From: Spirosoma taeanense
Lineage (GTDB): Bacteria; Bacteroidota; Bacteroidia; Cytophagales; Spirosomataceae
Direction of reading: 5' to 3'
Assembly (NCBI RefSeq): GCF_013127955.1
Contig: NZ_CP053435.1
Location: forward strand, 5,332,001-5,396,000
Length of the DNA stretch: 64,000 bases
Part shown: positions 42,823 through 52,250 of the stretch, in pieces
Position numbering within the stretch: the first letter of the stretch is position 1
Layout: the number at the start of each line of letters is the position of its first letter
The notes under the pieces: model-generated
Told to the model about the DNA's origin: nothing
Databases searched by the model: none
The model's input: the letters and a program-made list of their open reading frames with translations, nothing else
Made by a program: the position numbers and the translations under genes

Positions 42823-43919
42823 CGCTGAGCTACGGTTTTTTCGGCGGCCGGCTTGTGAAGCCGAACTTTCTGACCGTCGCGCAGGCGGTCGTTTGGATTC
42901 GTCACGACACGTTCCTGACCGGTCAGGCCGCTGGCAGCTTCGATGGTTGTTCCATAATCACGGCCGAGGGTAATGGGCACAAAGCGCACCCGCTGGTCTG
43001 GGTCAAGCACAACCACGCGCGGCCCCTGGGGGGTAATCTGCAGGGCGTTAGCCGGAATCAGTACGGGGGCGTTAGCCGCGATCATATTGAATTTGACCTG
43101 ACTATACAAACCCGAGGGCAATTCCTGCCTAGGGTTGGGAATGGCAACTTCGGCTAGCAACGTCCGCGACTCGCTCCGTAACGTCCCCGACGTCCGGACG
43201 ACTTTCCCCGAAAATGTCTGATTTTTCAGCTCAGGCACGATAACCGTTGCAGGCATGCCTACTTTCACATACCGGAAATACGTTTGCGGTACGTCCACAA
43301 ATACCCGCAGCGTCCCCAGTTCGGAGATGGTAAACAGCGGCTGTCCCGCACCGGGCGAAACTAACGCGCCATTTTCGGCAGTACGGCTGGTGATGACCCC
43401 ATTGAACGGCGCACGGATCTGCTGGAGCGCTTTCAACGCCCGCAACCGCCCCAAATTAGCGTCTGCCACCGTCACCGCCGACCGGCGCGTATCGATATCC
43501 TGACGGGCTACAGCACCGGGCAGCTGAACGCTTTGCAGCCGGTCAAGATTTGTCTGGGCAAGTTGCTGATCGGCCTTCGCGCGAGCGATGTCCTGGTCCA
43601 GTTCGGGCGCGTCAATTGTTGCCAGCAACTGTCCTTCTTTAACCTGCGCGCCGATATCGACATACCACCGACGTAAAAAGCCCTGCGTCCGGGCGTAAAG
43701 TGGAGTCTGGCGGTAAGGCTGTATCTGGCCGGGTAGCGTCAGGCCGGTTGTGTCGGAGCCTTGCTTGAGGGGCACTGCGTTGACAATGGCCTCACGATTA
43801 CGCTCAGCATTGGCTTCGGCTTTTAGCTCCTGGTTGTTTCGGATACGCGGCAGCACGCCGAACACTACGAACAGAGCAATCAGCAATACTACCGGAATAA
43901 TAATTCGAAGCGATTTCAT
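42819..43919 (-). CDS. RND efflux periplasmic adaptor (membrane-fusion protein)
   Basis: 366 residues of the HlyD/AcrA type. One N-terminal membrane helix (IIIPVVLLIALFVVFGVLP), a lipoyl half-motif TPLYARTQGFLRRWYVDIGA, a coiled-coil hairpin (VARQDIDTRRSAVTVADANLG), the second half IRAPFNGVITSRTAENGALV and a barrel domain follow. It couples the inner-membrane pump to the outer-membrane tunnel. It is third in the operon, after the DUF952 gene. Confidence 0.92.
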   Translation of the reverse strand: MKSLRIIIPVVLLIALFVVFGVLPRIRNNQELKAEANAERNREAIVNAVPLKQGSDTTGLTLPGQIQPYRQTPLYARTQGFLRRWYVDIGAQVKEGQLLATIDAPELDQDIARAKADQQLAQTNLDRLQSVQLPGAVARQDIDTRRSAVTVADANLGRLRALKALQQIRAPFNGVITSRTAENGALVSPGAGQPLFTISELGTLRVFVDVPQTYFRYVKVGMPATVIVPELKNQTFSGKVVRTSGTLRSESRTLLAEVAIPNPRQELPSGLYSQVKFNMIAANAPVLIPANALQITPQGPRVVVLDPDQRVRFVPITLGRDYGTTIEAASGLTGQERVVTNPNDRLRDGQKVRLHKPAAEKTVAQR

Positions 43920-43934
43920 ACAGTTAATTGATAG

Positions 43935-44234
43935 CTAAGGTAAACGCTCTACAGCCACAACGGCGTTGGTATTGAGGGGGCCGTAGAGATGCGGAAAGCG
44001 CTCGTTATTTGTTGAGACTTCATACACTAATCTGGCCGACAGCCGGTCCCCGTCAATGTGCAGTAAGAGTAAGTCCGGTACGTGCTGGTAATACCGTTCA
44101 AGCACGCCCGCAACCTGATGCCGTTCAGAAAGATGAATGAATCCTTCGGTTTGTAAACTACCAGCTTCATAGGTCGGCAGGCTTTCTGCCTTTGCCCATT
44201 CGGAAGCGGCAACTACATGGTAGAGCGAGTTCAT
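43935..44234 (-). CDS. DUF952 family protein
   Basis: 99 residues, cytoplasmic. YHVVAASEWAKAESLPTYEA, then EGFIHLSERHQVAGVLERYY, LLLHIDGDRLSARLVYEVS and RFPHLYGPLNTNAVV match the DUF952 pattern. The fold resembles ADP-ribosyl-binding or glutathione-transferase-like small proteins, but the function is not established. Its ATG overlaps the stop of the RND pump gene by four bases, placing it within the efflux operon, where such a gene is unusual. Confidence 0.85.
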   Translation of the reverse strand: MNSLYHVVAASEWAKAESLPTYEAGSLQTEGFIHLSERHQVAGVLERYYQHVPDLLLLHIDGDRLSARLVYEVSTNNERFPHLYGPLNTNAVVAVERLP

Positions 44235-47200
44235 GCAAGCTTCACTTTTCGGGCTAAATAACTAAACACTACCGGCACAAACAGCAGGGTCGTAAACGTA
44301 GCCATGAGCAGGCCACCAATGACCGCCCGACCGAGTGGCGCATTTTGCTCACCTCCCTCGCCTAAGCCCAGCGACATGGGCAGCATCCCGATAATCATGG
44401 CGATCGCCGTCATCAGAATAGGCCGGAGTCGAGTTCGTCCCGCTTCGAGGGCCGCTTCGTAAGCGTTGCCCCCTACCTCGGGCAGATGATCTTTGGCGAA
44501 GCTCACCAGCAGAATACTGTTGGCCGTTGCCACTCCGACGCTCATGATTGCGCCCATCAGCGAAGGAATGCTAAAGGTCGTGCCGGTCAGGAACAACATC
44601 CAGACCATGCCGCACAAAGCCCCCGGCAGGGCGGTGATGATGATGAACGGATACCGGAACGACTGAAAGTTGACCACCATGAGCAGATAGACGAACAGAG
44701 CTGCAAAGACAATGCCCAGGCTTAACCGGCTGAAAGCGCTCTCCATGCTTTCGACCTGCCCGCGAATTGCTACTACGTTACCGGGCTTCAACTGCGTTTT
44801 ATATTCTGCCGCCAGGTCATTCAGGGCTTTTGCTACCGAACCCAGATCGGTTCGCTCAACGGATGCGTAAACGTCGTAGGTCGGCTGGGTATTGACTCGG
44901 TTAATAATGACTGGAACCGAGGTTCGTTTTACGGTCGTGATGTTACTCAGCAGTTGTGGAGTTGCCTGCTGGCCGGAGGTTACGGGTGTGCGCAGAAGCT
45001 TCTCGTAGGAGTCCAGCTTATAAGGCGGGGTTTGCACCGCAATGATATAGGGGAAACCGGTTACGGGATCGGGCCAGAAGTTCGGGCGCGTTTGCCCTGT
45101 ACCACTCAGCGAAATGTTCAGGTTAGTAGCCACCCGCTGTTCCGTCAGCCCAAACTGTCCGGCGCGTTCGCGGTCAACATCCAGAAACAGCTCCGGCGCG
45201 TCCAGAACCTGATGCAGGTGAACGTCTACCGTACCGGGAATCTGAGCAATCCGATCACGAAGTTCACGCGCCACCTTCAGGTTGTTGGCCCGGTCGAAGC
45301 CCGACACCTGCACATCAATGGCCGAGGTCAGACCGAAATTCAGAATCTGGCTGACGATATCGGCCGGCAGGAAGAAATATAGCACATCGGGCATCTCTTC
45401 CCGCAGCCGGGCGCGTAGCTCACGCATGTATTCATCCGTTGGACGGGAGCGGTCCTTGGTGAGCGAAATCAGCAGTTCGGCATCGGCAGCGCTGGCCGTC
45501 GCGTTGTCGGAGAAGAAAAAATTGTATCGCTCCGAGGTCAGTCCAATGTTGCTGATCACCGAGCCAACTTCGGCTTCCGGAATCACTTCGCGCACAATCT
45601 CGGCGGTTTTTGCCGCCACCTCCTCGGTGGCTTCGAGCCGGGTGCCGGCCGGAGCGCGCAGGTGCAGCTTAATTTGTCCACCATCTACCTGTGGGAAGAA
45701 ATCCCGGCCCACAAAGGGCAGCAGAACGGCCGTGAACACGACCACGACCACGAAAACCGCCAGTACCGTTCGGCGATTCGTCAATACCCATTCCAACGCC
45801 CGCATATACCGTTCCTGGAACCGGTCGAAACCAGCGTTGAATCGATTGTAAATGTGTCCGAACGGGTTCGTTGATGTTTTCTCTTCTACGCCGTGATGGC
45901 CCCGTTTTTCATTCCGCAGCATCAGATCGGCCAGTGCCGGCACCAGCGTCCGTGAGAGCAGGTACGACGCCAGCATGGCAAATACAACGGCTTCGGCCAG
46001 GGGGCCAAACAGGAATCTGGCCGGGCCTTCGAGAAACAGTACCGACGTAAATACGATACAGATCGTCAGGGTCGACACCAGCGTCGGCGTGGCAATCTGC
46101 TGCGCCCCTTCCAGAATCGCCTGCCGCAGGGGCATGCCTAATTCCTCGTTACGGTGGATATTCTCGATGGTTACCGTGGCATCATCGACCAGGATACCAA
46201 TGGCGAGGGCCAACCCGCCGAGCGTCTGAATATTCAGCGTTTCACCCAGCAGGTAAAGGACAATCAGCGAACAGAGAATCGATAGCGGAATCGAAATGGC
46301 AACGATGAGCGTACTTCGCCAGCTTCCCAGAAACAGCAGAATCAGGGCGGCCGTGAGCAGAGCCGCAATCAAACCCTCAACCAGAACGCCCTTGATCGAC
46401 GCCCGCACGAACACCGACTGATCGAATAATTCCTGGATACGCAGATTTGAAGGAGCAGCCGCCCGTACCGTGGGCAGAATCTGATTCCGGATTTTGTCGA
46501 CAATTTCCGTCGTCGACGCATTTCCCGTTTTAACGATCCGCATCAGAACGCCTTTACTCCCGTCCTGCTTAACAATATTGGCCTGCACCGATGCGCCGTC
46601 GTGTACATTGGCGACGTCGCGCATGTGAACCACCGTACCGCCCACCGTCTTGACAGGGATGTCATTCAGAGTCGAAATAACGTCGGGTTTAGAGTTGAGC
46701 CGGACGCTGTACTCCCGGTCCGATATGCGCAGCGAACCGCCCGGCAGCGTCAGATTCTGGGCGGCAACCGCATTCAGGACATCTTCGGGCGTAACGTTGT
46801 AAGCGATTAGTTGATCCGGCTCCAGGTCCACGGCGATCTGGCGGGTTTTTCCACCAAATGCCTGCGACAGGCGGCTTCCCTGCACGGTCGAAATCTGCGG
46901 CCGAACGCGCGTCTGGGCGTAGTCAGTAATCTGTGGTTCGGTCAGGCTATCGGACGATAGACCGAGTTGCAGAACGGGTACGTCGGTCGCGTTGTATCGC
47001 ACAATCAGGGGCGGCTGGGTACCGGGCGGCATTCGCACCAGAATCGTCTGCGATATGGCCGTCACCTGCGCAATAGCTTCCTCAATCTTGACTGATGGTT
47101 GGAAAAAGATTTTAAGAACTGCCGTACCATTATACGTCTGCGATTCAAGCCGCTGAATATCGCTTACGTTATTGATGATTGACGTTTCGGAGAAGTTGGT

Positions 47201-47389
47201 AATCATTTTCTCCATTTCATTGGTCGACAGACCGCTGTACCCCCAGATTACGGACACAACCGGAATATTAATCCGTGGAAAGATGTCGGTCGGCATTTGC
47301 GTGACCGACAGCCCGCCCATAATCATAATGAGCAACGCCATAACGGCGATGGTGTATTTTTTTTCTAACGCTAAGCGGACAATCCACAT
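44231..47389 (-). CDS. RND efflux pump inner-membrane transporter (HAE1 family)
   Basis: 1052 residues, the usual AcrB length. It starts with MWIVRLALEKKYTIAVMALL and MPTDIFPRINIPVVSVIW. The conserved transmembrane region LAIGILVDDATVTIENIHRN carries the paired Asp residues of proton coupling, and GVATANSILLVSFAKD is the second-half equivalent. About 12 membrane helices and two large periplasmic loops are expected. It exports drugs, detergents or metabolites by proton motive force. First gene of the operon; substrate unknown. A palindrome lies upstream. Confidence 0.94.
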   Translation of the reverse strand: MWIVRLALEKKYTIAVMALLIMIMGGLSVTQMPTDIFPRINIPVVSVIWGYSGLSTNEMEKMITNFSETSIINNVSDIQRLESQTYNGTAVLKIFFQPSVKIEEAIAQVTAISQTILVRMPPGTQPPLIVRYNATDVPVLQLGLSSDSLTEPQITDYAQTRVRPQISTVQGSRLSQAFGGKTRQIAVDLEPDQLIAYNVTPEDVLNAVAAQNLTLPGGSLRISDREYSVRLNSKPDVISTLNDIPVKTVGGTVVHMRDVANVHDGASVQANIVKQDGSKGVLMRIVKTGNASTTEIVDKIRNQILPTVRAAAPSNLRIQELFDQSVFVRASIKGVLVEGLIAALLTAALILLFLGSWRSTLIVAISIPLSILCSLIVLYLLGETLNIQTLGGLALAIGILVDDATVTIENIHRNEELGMPLRQAILEGAQQIATPTLVSTLTICIVFTSVLFLEGPARFLFGPLAEAVVFAMLASYLLSRTLVPALADLMLRNEKRGHHGVEEKTSTNPFGHIYNRFNAGFDRFQERYMRALEWVLTNRRTVLAVFVVVVVFTAVLLPFVGRDFFPQVDGGQIKLHLRAPAGTRLEATEEVAAKTAEIVREVIPEAEVGSVISNIGLTSERYNFFFSDNATASAADAELLISLTKDRSRPTDEYMRELRARLREEMPDVLYFFLPADIVSQILNFGLTSAIDVQVSGFDRANNLKVARELRDRIAQIPGTVDVHLHQVLDAPELFLDVDRERAGQFGLTEQRVATNLNISLSGTGQTRPNFWPDPVTGFPYIIAVQTPPYKLDSYEKLLRTPVTSGQQATPQLLSNITTVKRTSVPVIINRVNTQPTYDVYASVERTDLGSVAKALNDLAAEYKTQLKPGNVVAIRGQVESMESAFSRLSLGIVFAALFVYLLMVVNFQSFRYPFIIITALPGALCGMVWMLFLTGTTFSIPSLMGAIMSVGVATANSILLVSFAKDHLPEVGGNAYEAALEAGRTRLRPILMTAIAMIIGMLPMSLGLGEGGEQNAPLGRAVIGGLLMATFTTLLFVPVVFSYLARKVKLA

Positions 47390-47433
47390 GGTGAATCAGA
47401 CAAAAACGAAACAGTAGCGAAAATTGCGGATGT

Positions 47434-47471
47434 AATACTACTTAGGGATAGCTTATGAAGTGAGTAGTATT
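47434..47471. promoter_or_regulatory. Inverted repeat upstream of the RND operon, candidate operator
   Basis: AATACTACT at 47434-47442 and AGTAGTATT at 47463-47471 form an inverted repeat with a 20-base centre, 45 to 82 bases before the pump ATG. No regulator gene is adjacent. Confidence 0.35.
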
Positions 47472-47680
47472 GCATAAAATCAAGAAGTCAGGTCTAAACC
47501 ATTCATACTTGAACGTGAACATCAGGCAAGTTAGTTGTATTATCCCGAAAAATACGCACCCTATAATTGTCTTATTTCAAGAAGTAATTGATCAGGGGTG
47601 TTCATAGTCAGGAAAGCGAAATCAGAATTGAATTTTACCTGCTTAATCGAATAATTGATCGAAAGTGATTGATTCCGTTT

Positions 47681-47716
47681 TTTGCGTCGCCCGGATTTTA
47701 AAACCTTGTAATTTTG
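47681..47716 (+). promoter_or_regulatory. Promoter of the cyclophilin gene
   Basis: TTTG at 47681-47684, a 24-base spacer and TAATTTTG at 47709-47716 (full TAnnTTTG match), 26 bases before the ATG. Confidence 0.5.
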
Positions 47717-47742
47717 TGCCCGCAACAAAATCTGTCACAGTT

Positions 47743-48192
47743 ATGCCAAAGGCACAAATGAACACCGACAAAGGAACCATGCTGATCGAGTTTTTCGAGA
47801 AGGATGCGCCAAAAGCAGTCAACAACTTTATTACCCTTGCTAAGAAAGGCTTCTACAATGGGGTTTCGTTTCACCGCGTCATTCCGAACTTTATGATTCA
47901 GGGTGGCGACCCAACCGGCACCGGCGCGGGCGGTCCGGGCTATACGATTGACTGCGAACTGACGGGCGACAACCAGTACCACGACCGGGGTGTGCTATCA
48001 ATGGCCCACCGGGGACGTAACACGGGCGGCTCCCAGTTTTTCATCTGCCACAATCGCCAGAACACCCAGCACCTCGACCGTAACCACACGGTTTTTGGTA
48101 AGGTAGTTGAAGGTCTGGACGTCATCGACCAGATCCGGCAAGGCGACAAAATCAACAGCATTACGGTGCTGGAAGACGAAACGTCTGCATAG
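47743..48192 (+). CDS. Peptidyl-prolyl cis-trans isomerase, cyclophilin type
   Basis: 149 residues from the ATG at 47743 (MPKAQMNTDKGTM), chosen because a promoter lies between it and the upstream in-frame ATG at 47665. Active-site motifs: SFHRVIPNFMIQGGDPTGTG, SMAHRGRNTGGSQFFICH and HTVFGKVVEGLDVID. No signal peptide, so cytoplasmic. It speeds proline isomerisation during folding. Confidence 0.94.
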   Translation: MPKAQMNTDKGTMLIEFFEKDAPKAVNNFITLAKKGFYNGVSFHRVIPNFMIQGGDPTGTGAGGPGYTIDCELTGDNQYHDRGVLSMAHRGRNTGGSQFFICHNRQNTQHLDRNHTVFGKVVEGLDVIDQIRQGDKINSITVLEDETSA

Positions 48193-48206
48193 GCGATTCG
48201 CATTTA

Positions 48207-48258
48207 CCGTAAGGGGTCGGTTGAAAACGTAGTGTTTTCAACCGACCCCTTACGGTTT
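48207..48258. terminator. Strong bidirectional terminator
   Basis: A 22-bp perfect stem (48207-48228 with 48234-48255), loop GTAGT, then TTTT. It lies between the convergent cyclophilin and ThuA-like genes. Confidence 0.93.
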
Positions 48259-48269
48259 TAAAGATGCTG

Positions 48270-49109
48270 CTACTTCAGGCGGCCGCCTAACCACAGGAGC
48301 CCATTCAGAATTAGCTTGTTCTGTTCGTCATTGTTGAACGTAAACGACAGCTCCCGGTTGGTTTTGTTCTCGTAGTCAAGGTCATTGTGGCCCATGTTCA
48401 GATAAAGCATCCTGTACTTTTTGTTCGTCCAGACAACGGGATAATAGCCACTATGCCAGATTTCATGGGGTTTCGGGCCGGTGCCCAGCGGGAAACTGGT
48501 CGAATCGATTGATACCAGGATAGTAATGTCGGGGTTCTGACGTAAATCATTCTGCCACCGGTACCATTCGTTCGGAGCCGATTTGAAGGTCTGTGGTAAA
48601 TGCCGGGTGACGGGATGGGTCTGCTTTTCGACCCGCAGGATTGCCGACGTGGGCCGCCAAGTATTACTGCCATAAGCTCCCGAGCCCAAAAATTCATTGT
48701 GATACCAGTCCCAGTTCTGCGGATAGGCCGAAGGCGTCAGCGCGAAAGCGGCAAAATGGAAGCCCATCCAGGCTCCGCCATTTTCCATATAACGCCGGAA
48801 CGCTTCGCGCTGAGCGGGCTCCTCAGGCCGGGTGTCCAGAAAAAGCACAACCTGATAGCGGGCAAGAAACTCCGTATTGAGATTAGCCCAGTTGCTGGTC
48901 GAGTCGAAAACAAAGTTCTGATCGGCGGCTGCTTTGGCAAACCAGCGGTTGGCTTCGTGCACGAAACTGATGTGCGCCTGGTCGTTTCTGGCCGTATAAA
49001 AAGCAATTACGTTAAAGGGTTTGGCATTACTCTGGGCTTTTGCGGAGCCGACGACGGCAATCAGACACACCAGAGTCCAGAGGAAGACCGGCTTACAAAA
49101 TGAATGCAT
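48270..49109 (-). CDS. ThuA-like domain secreted protein
   Basis: 279 residues with a signal peptide (MHSFCKPVFLWTLVCLIAVVG...). The ThuA fold, a class I glutamine amidotransferase-like fold, shows FNVIAFYTARNDQAHISF, YQVVLFLDTRPEEPAQ, RRYMENGGAWMGFHFAAF and MLYLNMGHNDLDYENKTN. Family members occur in sugar-utilisation loci; the reaction is unknown. Export points to periplasmic or surface action. It is probably a single gene. Confidence 0.87.
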   Translation of the reverse strand: MHSFCKPVFLWTLVCLIAVVGSAKAQSNAKPFNVIAFYTARNDQAHISFVHEANRWFAKAAADQNFVFDSTSNWANLNTEFLARYQVVLFLDTRPEEPAQREAFRRYMENGGAWMGFHFAAFALTPSAYPQNWDWYHNEFLGSGAYGSNTWRPTSAILRVEKQTHPVTRHLPQTFKSAPNEWYRWQNDLRQNPDITILVSIDSTSFPLGTGPKPHEIWHSGYYPVVWTNKKYRMLYLNMGHNDLDYENKTNRELSFTFNNDEQNKLILNGLLWLGGRLK

Positions 49110-49160
49110 ATAACTTTTTCAGTAAAATCGGCTACGATTAATTCACAGCGATATACGTCA

Positions 49161-49970
49161 TTACGTAAAAGCCGGTGCTTTTCGCGAGATCATCCCCATG
49201 ATAGCCAGCAACACGGCCACGATAGCGCCAGCCCCGGCAATTATCTGCACTGGTCGATATGGCTGCTGTTCAACTACAATTGCTACGTAGGCCCAGGCAA
49301 ACACCAGAATATAGGCCAGACTACGAAATCGGTTAAAGACAAACGCGCCAATGACTAGGCCAACAATCAGCACCCCCATGGCCCAGGTTTGTTCGCTAAG
49401 CCCCATCAGACTGAAATCCGTAGCCTTCAGGTAAACCGCTACGTTCAGGATGGTAGCGACCGTCAGCCAGCCAAAATAGATCGAGAAAGGAACGCGGGCT
49501 AACCAGGTTTCAATAGGTGTAGCGGGCGACTCGGGCAGGGTAGCATCCAGGTCAGGTGCGACAATCGGAACATCAGGCCGGGCCAGCAACCGATGCTCAA
49601 TAACAACCAACGACACTAGCATGATCAGAATAACCAGTAATGCCAGACCAATCTGTTCGTTGTTGAACAACGGACTCCAGATTGCATTACAGAACGCATT
49701 CAGCACAACCAGCCAGCCCACCGCCCGAAGCCGCGGATTGTCTCGCTGCGATGGCAGGGCCTGATACACGGCAAAGGCCAGTAAGCCCAGGAAAATGAGA
49801 CCCCAGATGGAAAAAGCGTACCCCGCTGGTGTAATAAGCGTATGGTATTTGTCAGACACCTGTCCGTTCGTCTGCCCGCCGAACACACCCGCATTCGACA
49901 GGTAGTTCATCACGATCAGCGAGATAATGCTGAACACGACGAGGAACTGCCGTAATTTGTCGTTCTGCAT
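49161..49970 (-). CDS. TspO/tryptophan-rich sensory protein-like membrane protein
   Basis: 269 residues from the ATG at 49970 (MQNDKLRQFLVVFSI). A longer start at 50003 lies in a terminator hairpin. About seven to eight membrane helices. LITPAGYAFSIWGLIFLGL is the TspO-like first-helix motif and NAFCNAIWSPLFNNEQIGLA a second. It is longer than TspO (about 160 residues), so it belongs to the larger Bacteroidota relatives, with unknown ligand. Confidence 0.7.
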   Translation of the reverse strand: MQNDKLRQFLVVFSIISLIVMNYLSNAGVFGGQTNGQVSDKYHTLITPAGYAFSIWGLIFLGLLAFAVYQALPSQRDNPRLRAVGWLVVLNAFCNAIWSPLFNNEQIGLALLVILIMLVSLVVIEHRLLARPDVPIVAPDLDATLPESPATPIETWLARVPFSIYFGWLTVATILNVAVYLKATDFSLMGLSEQTWAMGVLIVGLVIGAFVFNRFRSLAYILVFAWAYVAIVVEQQPYRPVQIIAGAGAIVAVLLAIMGMISRKAPAFT

Positions 49971-49976
49971 AATTGA

Positions 49977-50014
49977 AAACGTGCTGATTGATCTCATTAT
50001 CAACCAGCACGTTT
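49977..50014 (-). terminator. Terminator of the OmpA/TPR lipoprotein gene
   Basis: AAACGTGCTGATTGAT pairs with ATCAACCAGCACGTTT with one mismatch; the minus strand ends in TTTT. Confidence 0.75.
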
Positions 50015-50036
50015 CGGGAATGTTTGGGCGGACGCT

Positions 50037-52028
50037 TTACAGCTCCAGAATCTTGAACTCCGTTCGGCGGTTACGCTGGTGTTCTTCTTCGGTTTTGGCG
50101 TTTTTGACCACCAACTGCGTTTCGCCGTAGCCCCTCGCCGTCAGACGGCTGGCATCAATCCCCTTCGACACGATGTAATCCACCGCTGATTTGGCCCGGT
50201 TCTGCGACAGGCGCAGGTTATAGGCATCCGGAGCGCGAACGTCCGTGTGCGAGCTAAGCTCAATCTTCAGCGTCGGGTTATCCTTCAGGATTGTCACCAG
50301 TTTATCCAGTTCCTCGGCGGCATCGGGGCGGATGTTATACTTGTCGAGGTCGTAGTAAATATTCTCCAGCACGAACGTTTTATTCAGCGTCGCCTTGTCG
50401 AGCAGGATCGCTACATTGAACGTCGTATCAGTCTGCGGCTTCGTCAGGAAAATAGCGGGAATACTCTTGCCCTGCATCGTAAACGGCTCCCGGCGGGTCA
50501 GATACCCTTTACGCTCGGCCAGAATCGTATAGTCTTTACCTTCTTGCAGCGGATATTTGCCGAACGTCCCCGGCTGACCGGTCGTTACCTCGGCAATGGG
50601 CTGGCCTGTAGCATCGTCAAGAATACGTACGCGGGCCGAATCAAGTGGCGTAATAGGCGTTTCATTGGCAGAAACCGTACCGGCCAGGAAATACCGCACT
50701 GTTTTGGGCGCATTCTCGGCAATTGTCGGCGTTTCAGGCGCGGCCCCTTCCTGGAAGAAATAAATATCATCGTCACCCTTTCCTCCCGGCCGATTGGACG
50801 CCAGATACCCTTTGGTTGGTTCGGTATAGATCAGGCCAAAATCATCGGCGGGTGAGTTGATAGGCTGACCCATATTCTCGACCCTCGTAACGCCCCCTGA
50901 GCGGGTCGCCACAAATACGTCCAGTTTGCCCAGACCGGGATGCCCGTCCGACGCAAAATATAGCTTGGCGTCGGGGCCGACGTAAGGAAACATCTCATCG
51001 CCGGGCGTATTGATGTCACGGCCCATATTGACCGGGCGGCTAAACCGGCCCGACGCGTCGATGCTGGTACGATACAGATCAATCCCACCGGCTCCACCGG
51101 CGCGGTTCGAGGCAAAATACAGGGTTTTACCATCGGCTGAGAACGCGGGCGAACCATCCCAGGCGGTTGAGTCGCTGATGGGCAGCCGCAGCGGCTGGCT
51201 CCACGCGTTGCCTTCGCCCAGACGGCTGATGAACAAGTCCACGTCCAGACCGCCTTTACGTTTACCATTATTGCCCCGCGCCAGAATCATCGTCTTTCCG
51301 TCTTTAGAAAAAGCCGGTGTCCCTTCGTTCACATCGCTCTGGAAGATATTCGTGCTGAACAGTTCCGGACGGTCTGTCGGCGTCGTGCTACCGGTTTCGT
51401 CGGGATTCTGTGTCAGCTTGGTCCGGTAGAGGCCCAGCATTGGCTGGCCGTTGTTTTTATAGATCTGCTCTTTCCGCGAGGCCGTAAACACCAGTTCCTC
51501 GCCCCGCACAACCGGCGCAAACTCCGCCCCCGGCGAATTGAGGTTGCTCATATTACGCAGCGTGATGAGCGACTTGTTTTTAGCGATTACGTCAATAGCT
51601 TTCAGTGTTTCGATTTCACGCTTGGCCTTATCCAGTATTGGTTTGGCGGTCGTTCTCGGCGCTTTAGCCACGAACTGCTGCAACTGCTCCAGAGCGCCGG
51701 CGTAGTTTCCCTGCGACTTTAGCGCGTAGGCATAGTTAAAGCGGACCTCCGGCTCGGTTGTGTTGGCTTCAATGGCTTTCTGGTAGAACGGAACAGCCTC
51801 CCCAAACCGGTTCGACAACCGATAGGACTCAGCGGTGTAGTAATTCAGCCGGGCGGGATCAATAGTCCCCTTAGCCGCTTTTTGAAACTGAGTTAATGCC
51901 AGATTGTATTCTCCGGCCTCGTAATGGCGGACGCCTTTTTTGTAAGCCTGCATGGCTGAGTTGCAGCCCGTCAGCCCACCAGCCAGGCCAAACGCCACCA
52001 GCAACGCAGACAATGTATTGATTCTCAT
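50037..52028 (-). CDS. Outer-membrane lipoprotein: TPR, PD40-like propeller, OmpA C-terminal domain
   Basis: 663 residues from the ATG at 52028 (MRINTLSALLVAFGLAGGLTGC), chosen because it begins the lipoprotein signal; a frame to 52235 has no signal. TPR-like repeats (HYEAGEYNLALTQFQKA, FYQKAIEANTTEP) come first. WD40/PD40-like blades (GTPAFSKDGKTMILARGNNG, SPAFSADGKTLYFASNRAGG) follow, then a carboxypeptidase-like domain. The OmpA peptidoglycan domain closes (IELSSHTDVRAPDAYNLRLS, ARGYGETQLVVKN). This layout matches PorE/PorW-like parts of type IX secretion or gliding machinery, which is inference. Confidence 0.9.
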   Translation of the reverse strand: MRINTLSALLVAFGLAGGLTGCNSAMQAYKKGVRHYEAGEYNLALTQFQKAAKGTIDPARLNYYTAESYRLSNRFGEAVPFYQKAIEANTTEPEVRFNYAYALKSQGNYAGALEQLQQFVAKAPRTTAKPILDKAKREIETLKAIDVIAKNKSLITLRNMSNLNSPGAEFAPVVRGEELVFTASRKEQIYKNNGQPMLGLYRTKLTQNPDETGSTTPTDRPELFSTNIFQSDVNEGTPAFSKDGKTMILARGNNGKRKGGLDVDLFISRLGEGNAWSQPLRLPISDSTAWDGSPAFSADGKTLYFASNRAGGAGGIDLYRTSIDASGRFSRPVNMGRDINTPGDEMFPYVGPDAKLYFASDGHPGLGKLDVFVATRSGGVTRVENMGQPINSPADDFGLIYTEPTKGYLASNRPGGKGDDDIYFFQEGAAPETPTIAENAPKTVRYFLAGTVSANETPITPLDSARVRILDDATGQPIAEVTTGQPGTFGKYPLQEGKDYTILAERKGYLTRREPFTMQGKSIPAIFLTKPQTDTTFNVAILLDKATLNKTFVLENIYYDLDKYNIRPDAAEELDKLVTILKDNPTLKIELSSHTDVRAPDAYNLRLSQNRAKSAVDYIVSKGIDASRLTARGYGETQLVVKNAKTEEEHQRNRRTEFKILEL

Positions 52029-52250
52029 ATACCTAAGTAAGCAAAACGGCAATTTCATGCCCAAGATAATCCAAATTTGGGCGGGTCTTAATTTTAACGA
52101 ATACAATCGGTTTTTATTGAGGATTGTTTGGCCCTGAAACCGGGTCGAAAAATAGCGTTTTTCGCCTTTCCTGTCGGGCAAGTTACACAGTCTTACCAGT
52201 ATATTCCCAGCCGAATTGCGTTTACCTGTCTTCATCTGTTATTGAACCCT

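Larger units (their letters stand above)
47390..47742. other. 353-base intergenic region between divergent genes
   Basis: It separates the RND operon from the cyclophilin gene. It holds a 9-bp inverted repeat near the pump side, a promoter near the cyclophilin and AT-rich sequence with no convincing RNA gene. TCAAGAAGT occurs twice about 100 bases apart. Confidence 0.7.

Noticed and set aside
45282-45851. A 189-codon open frame opposite the RND pump gene
   Set aside because: Low-complexity Ser/Arg composition; antisense to conserved pump sequence.
49971-50003. Longer start for the TspO-like protein
   Set aside because: It overlaps a hairpin; the ATG at 49970 gives a clean membrane start.
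52029-52235. Longer start for the OmpA/TPR lipoprotein
   Set aside because: It precedes the lipoprotein signal, which must be at the N-terminus.
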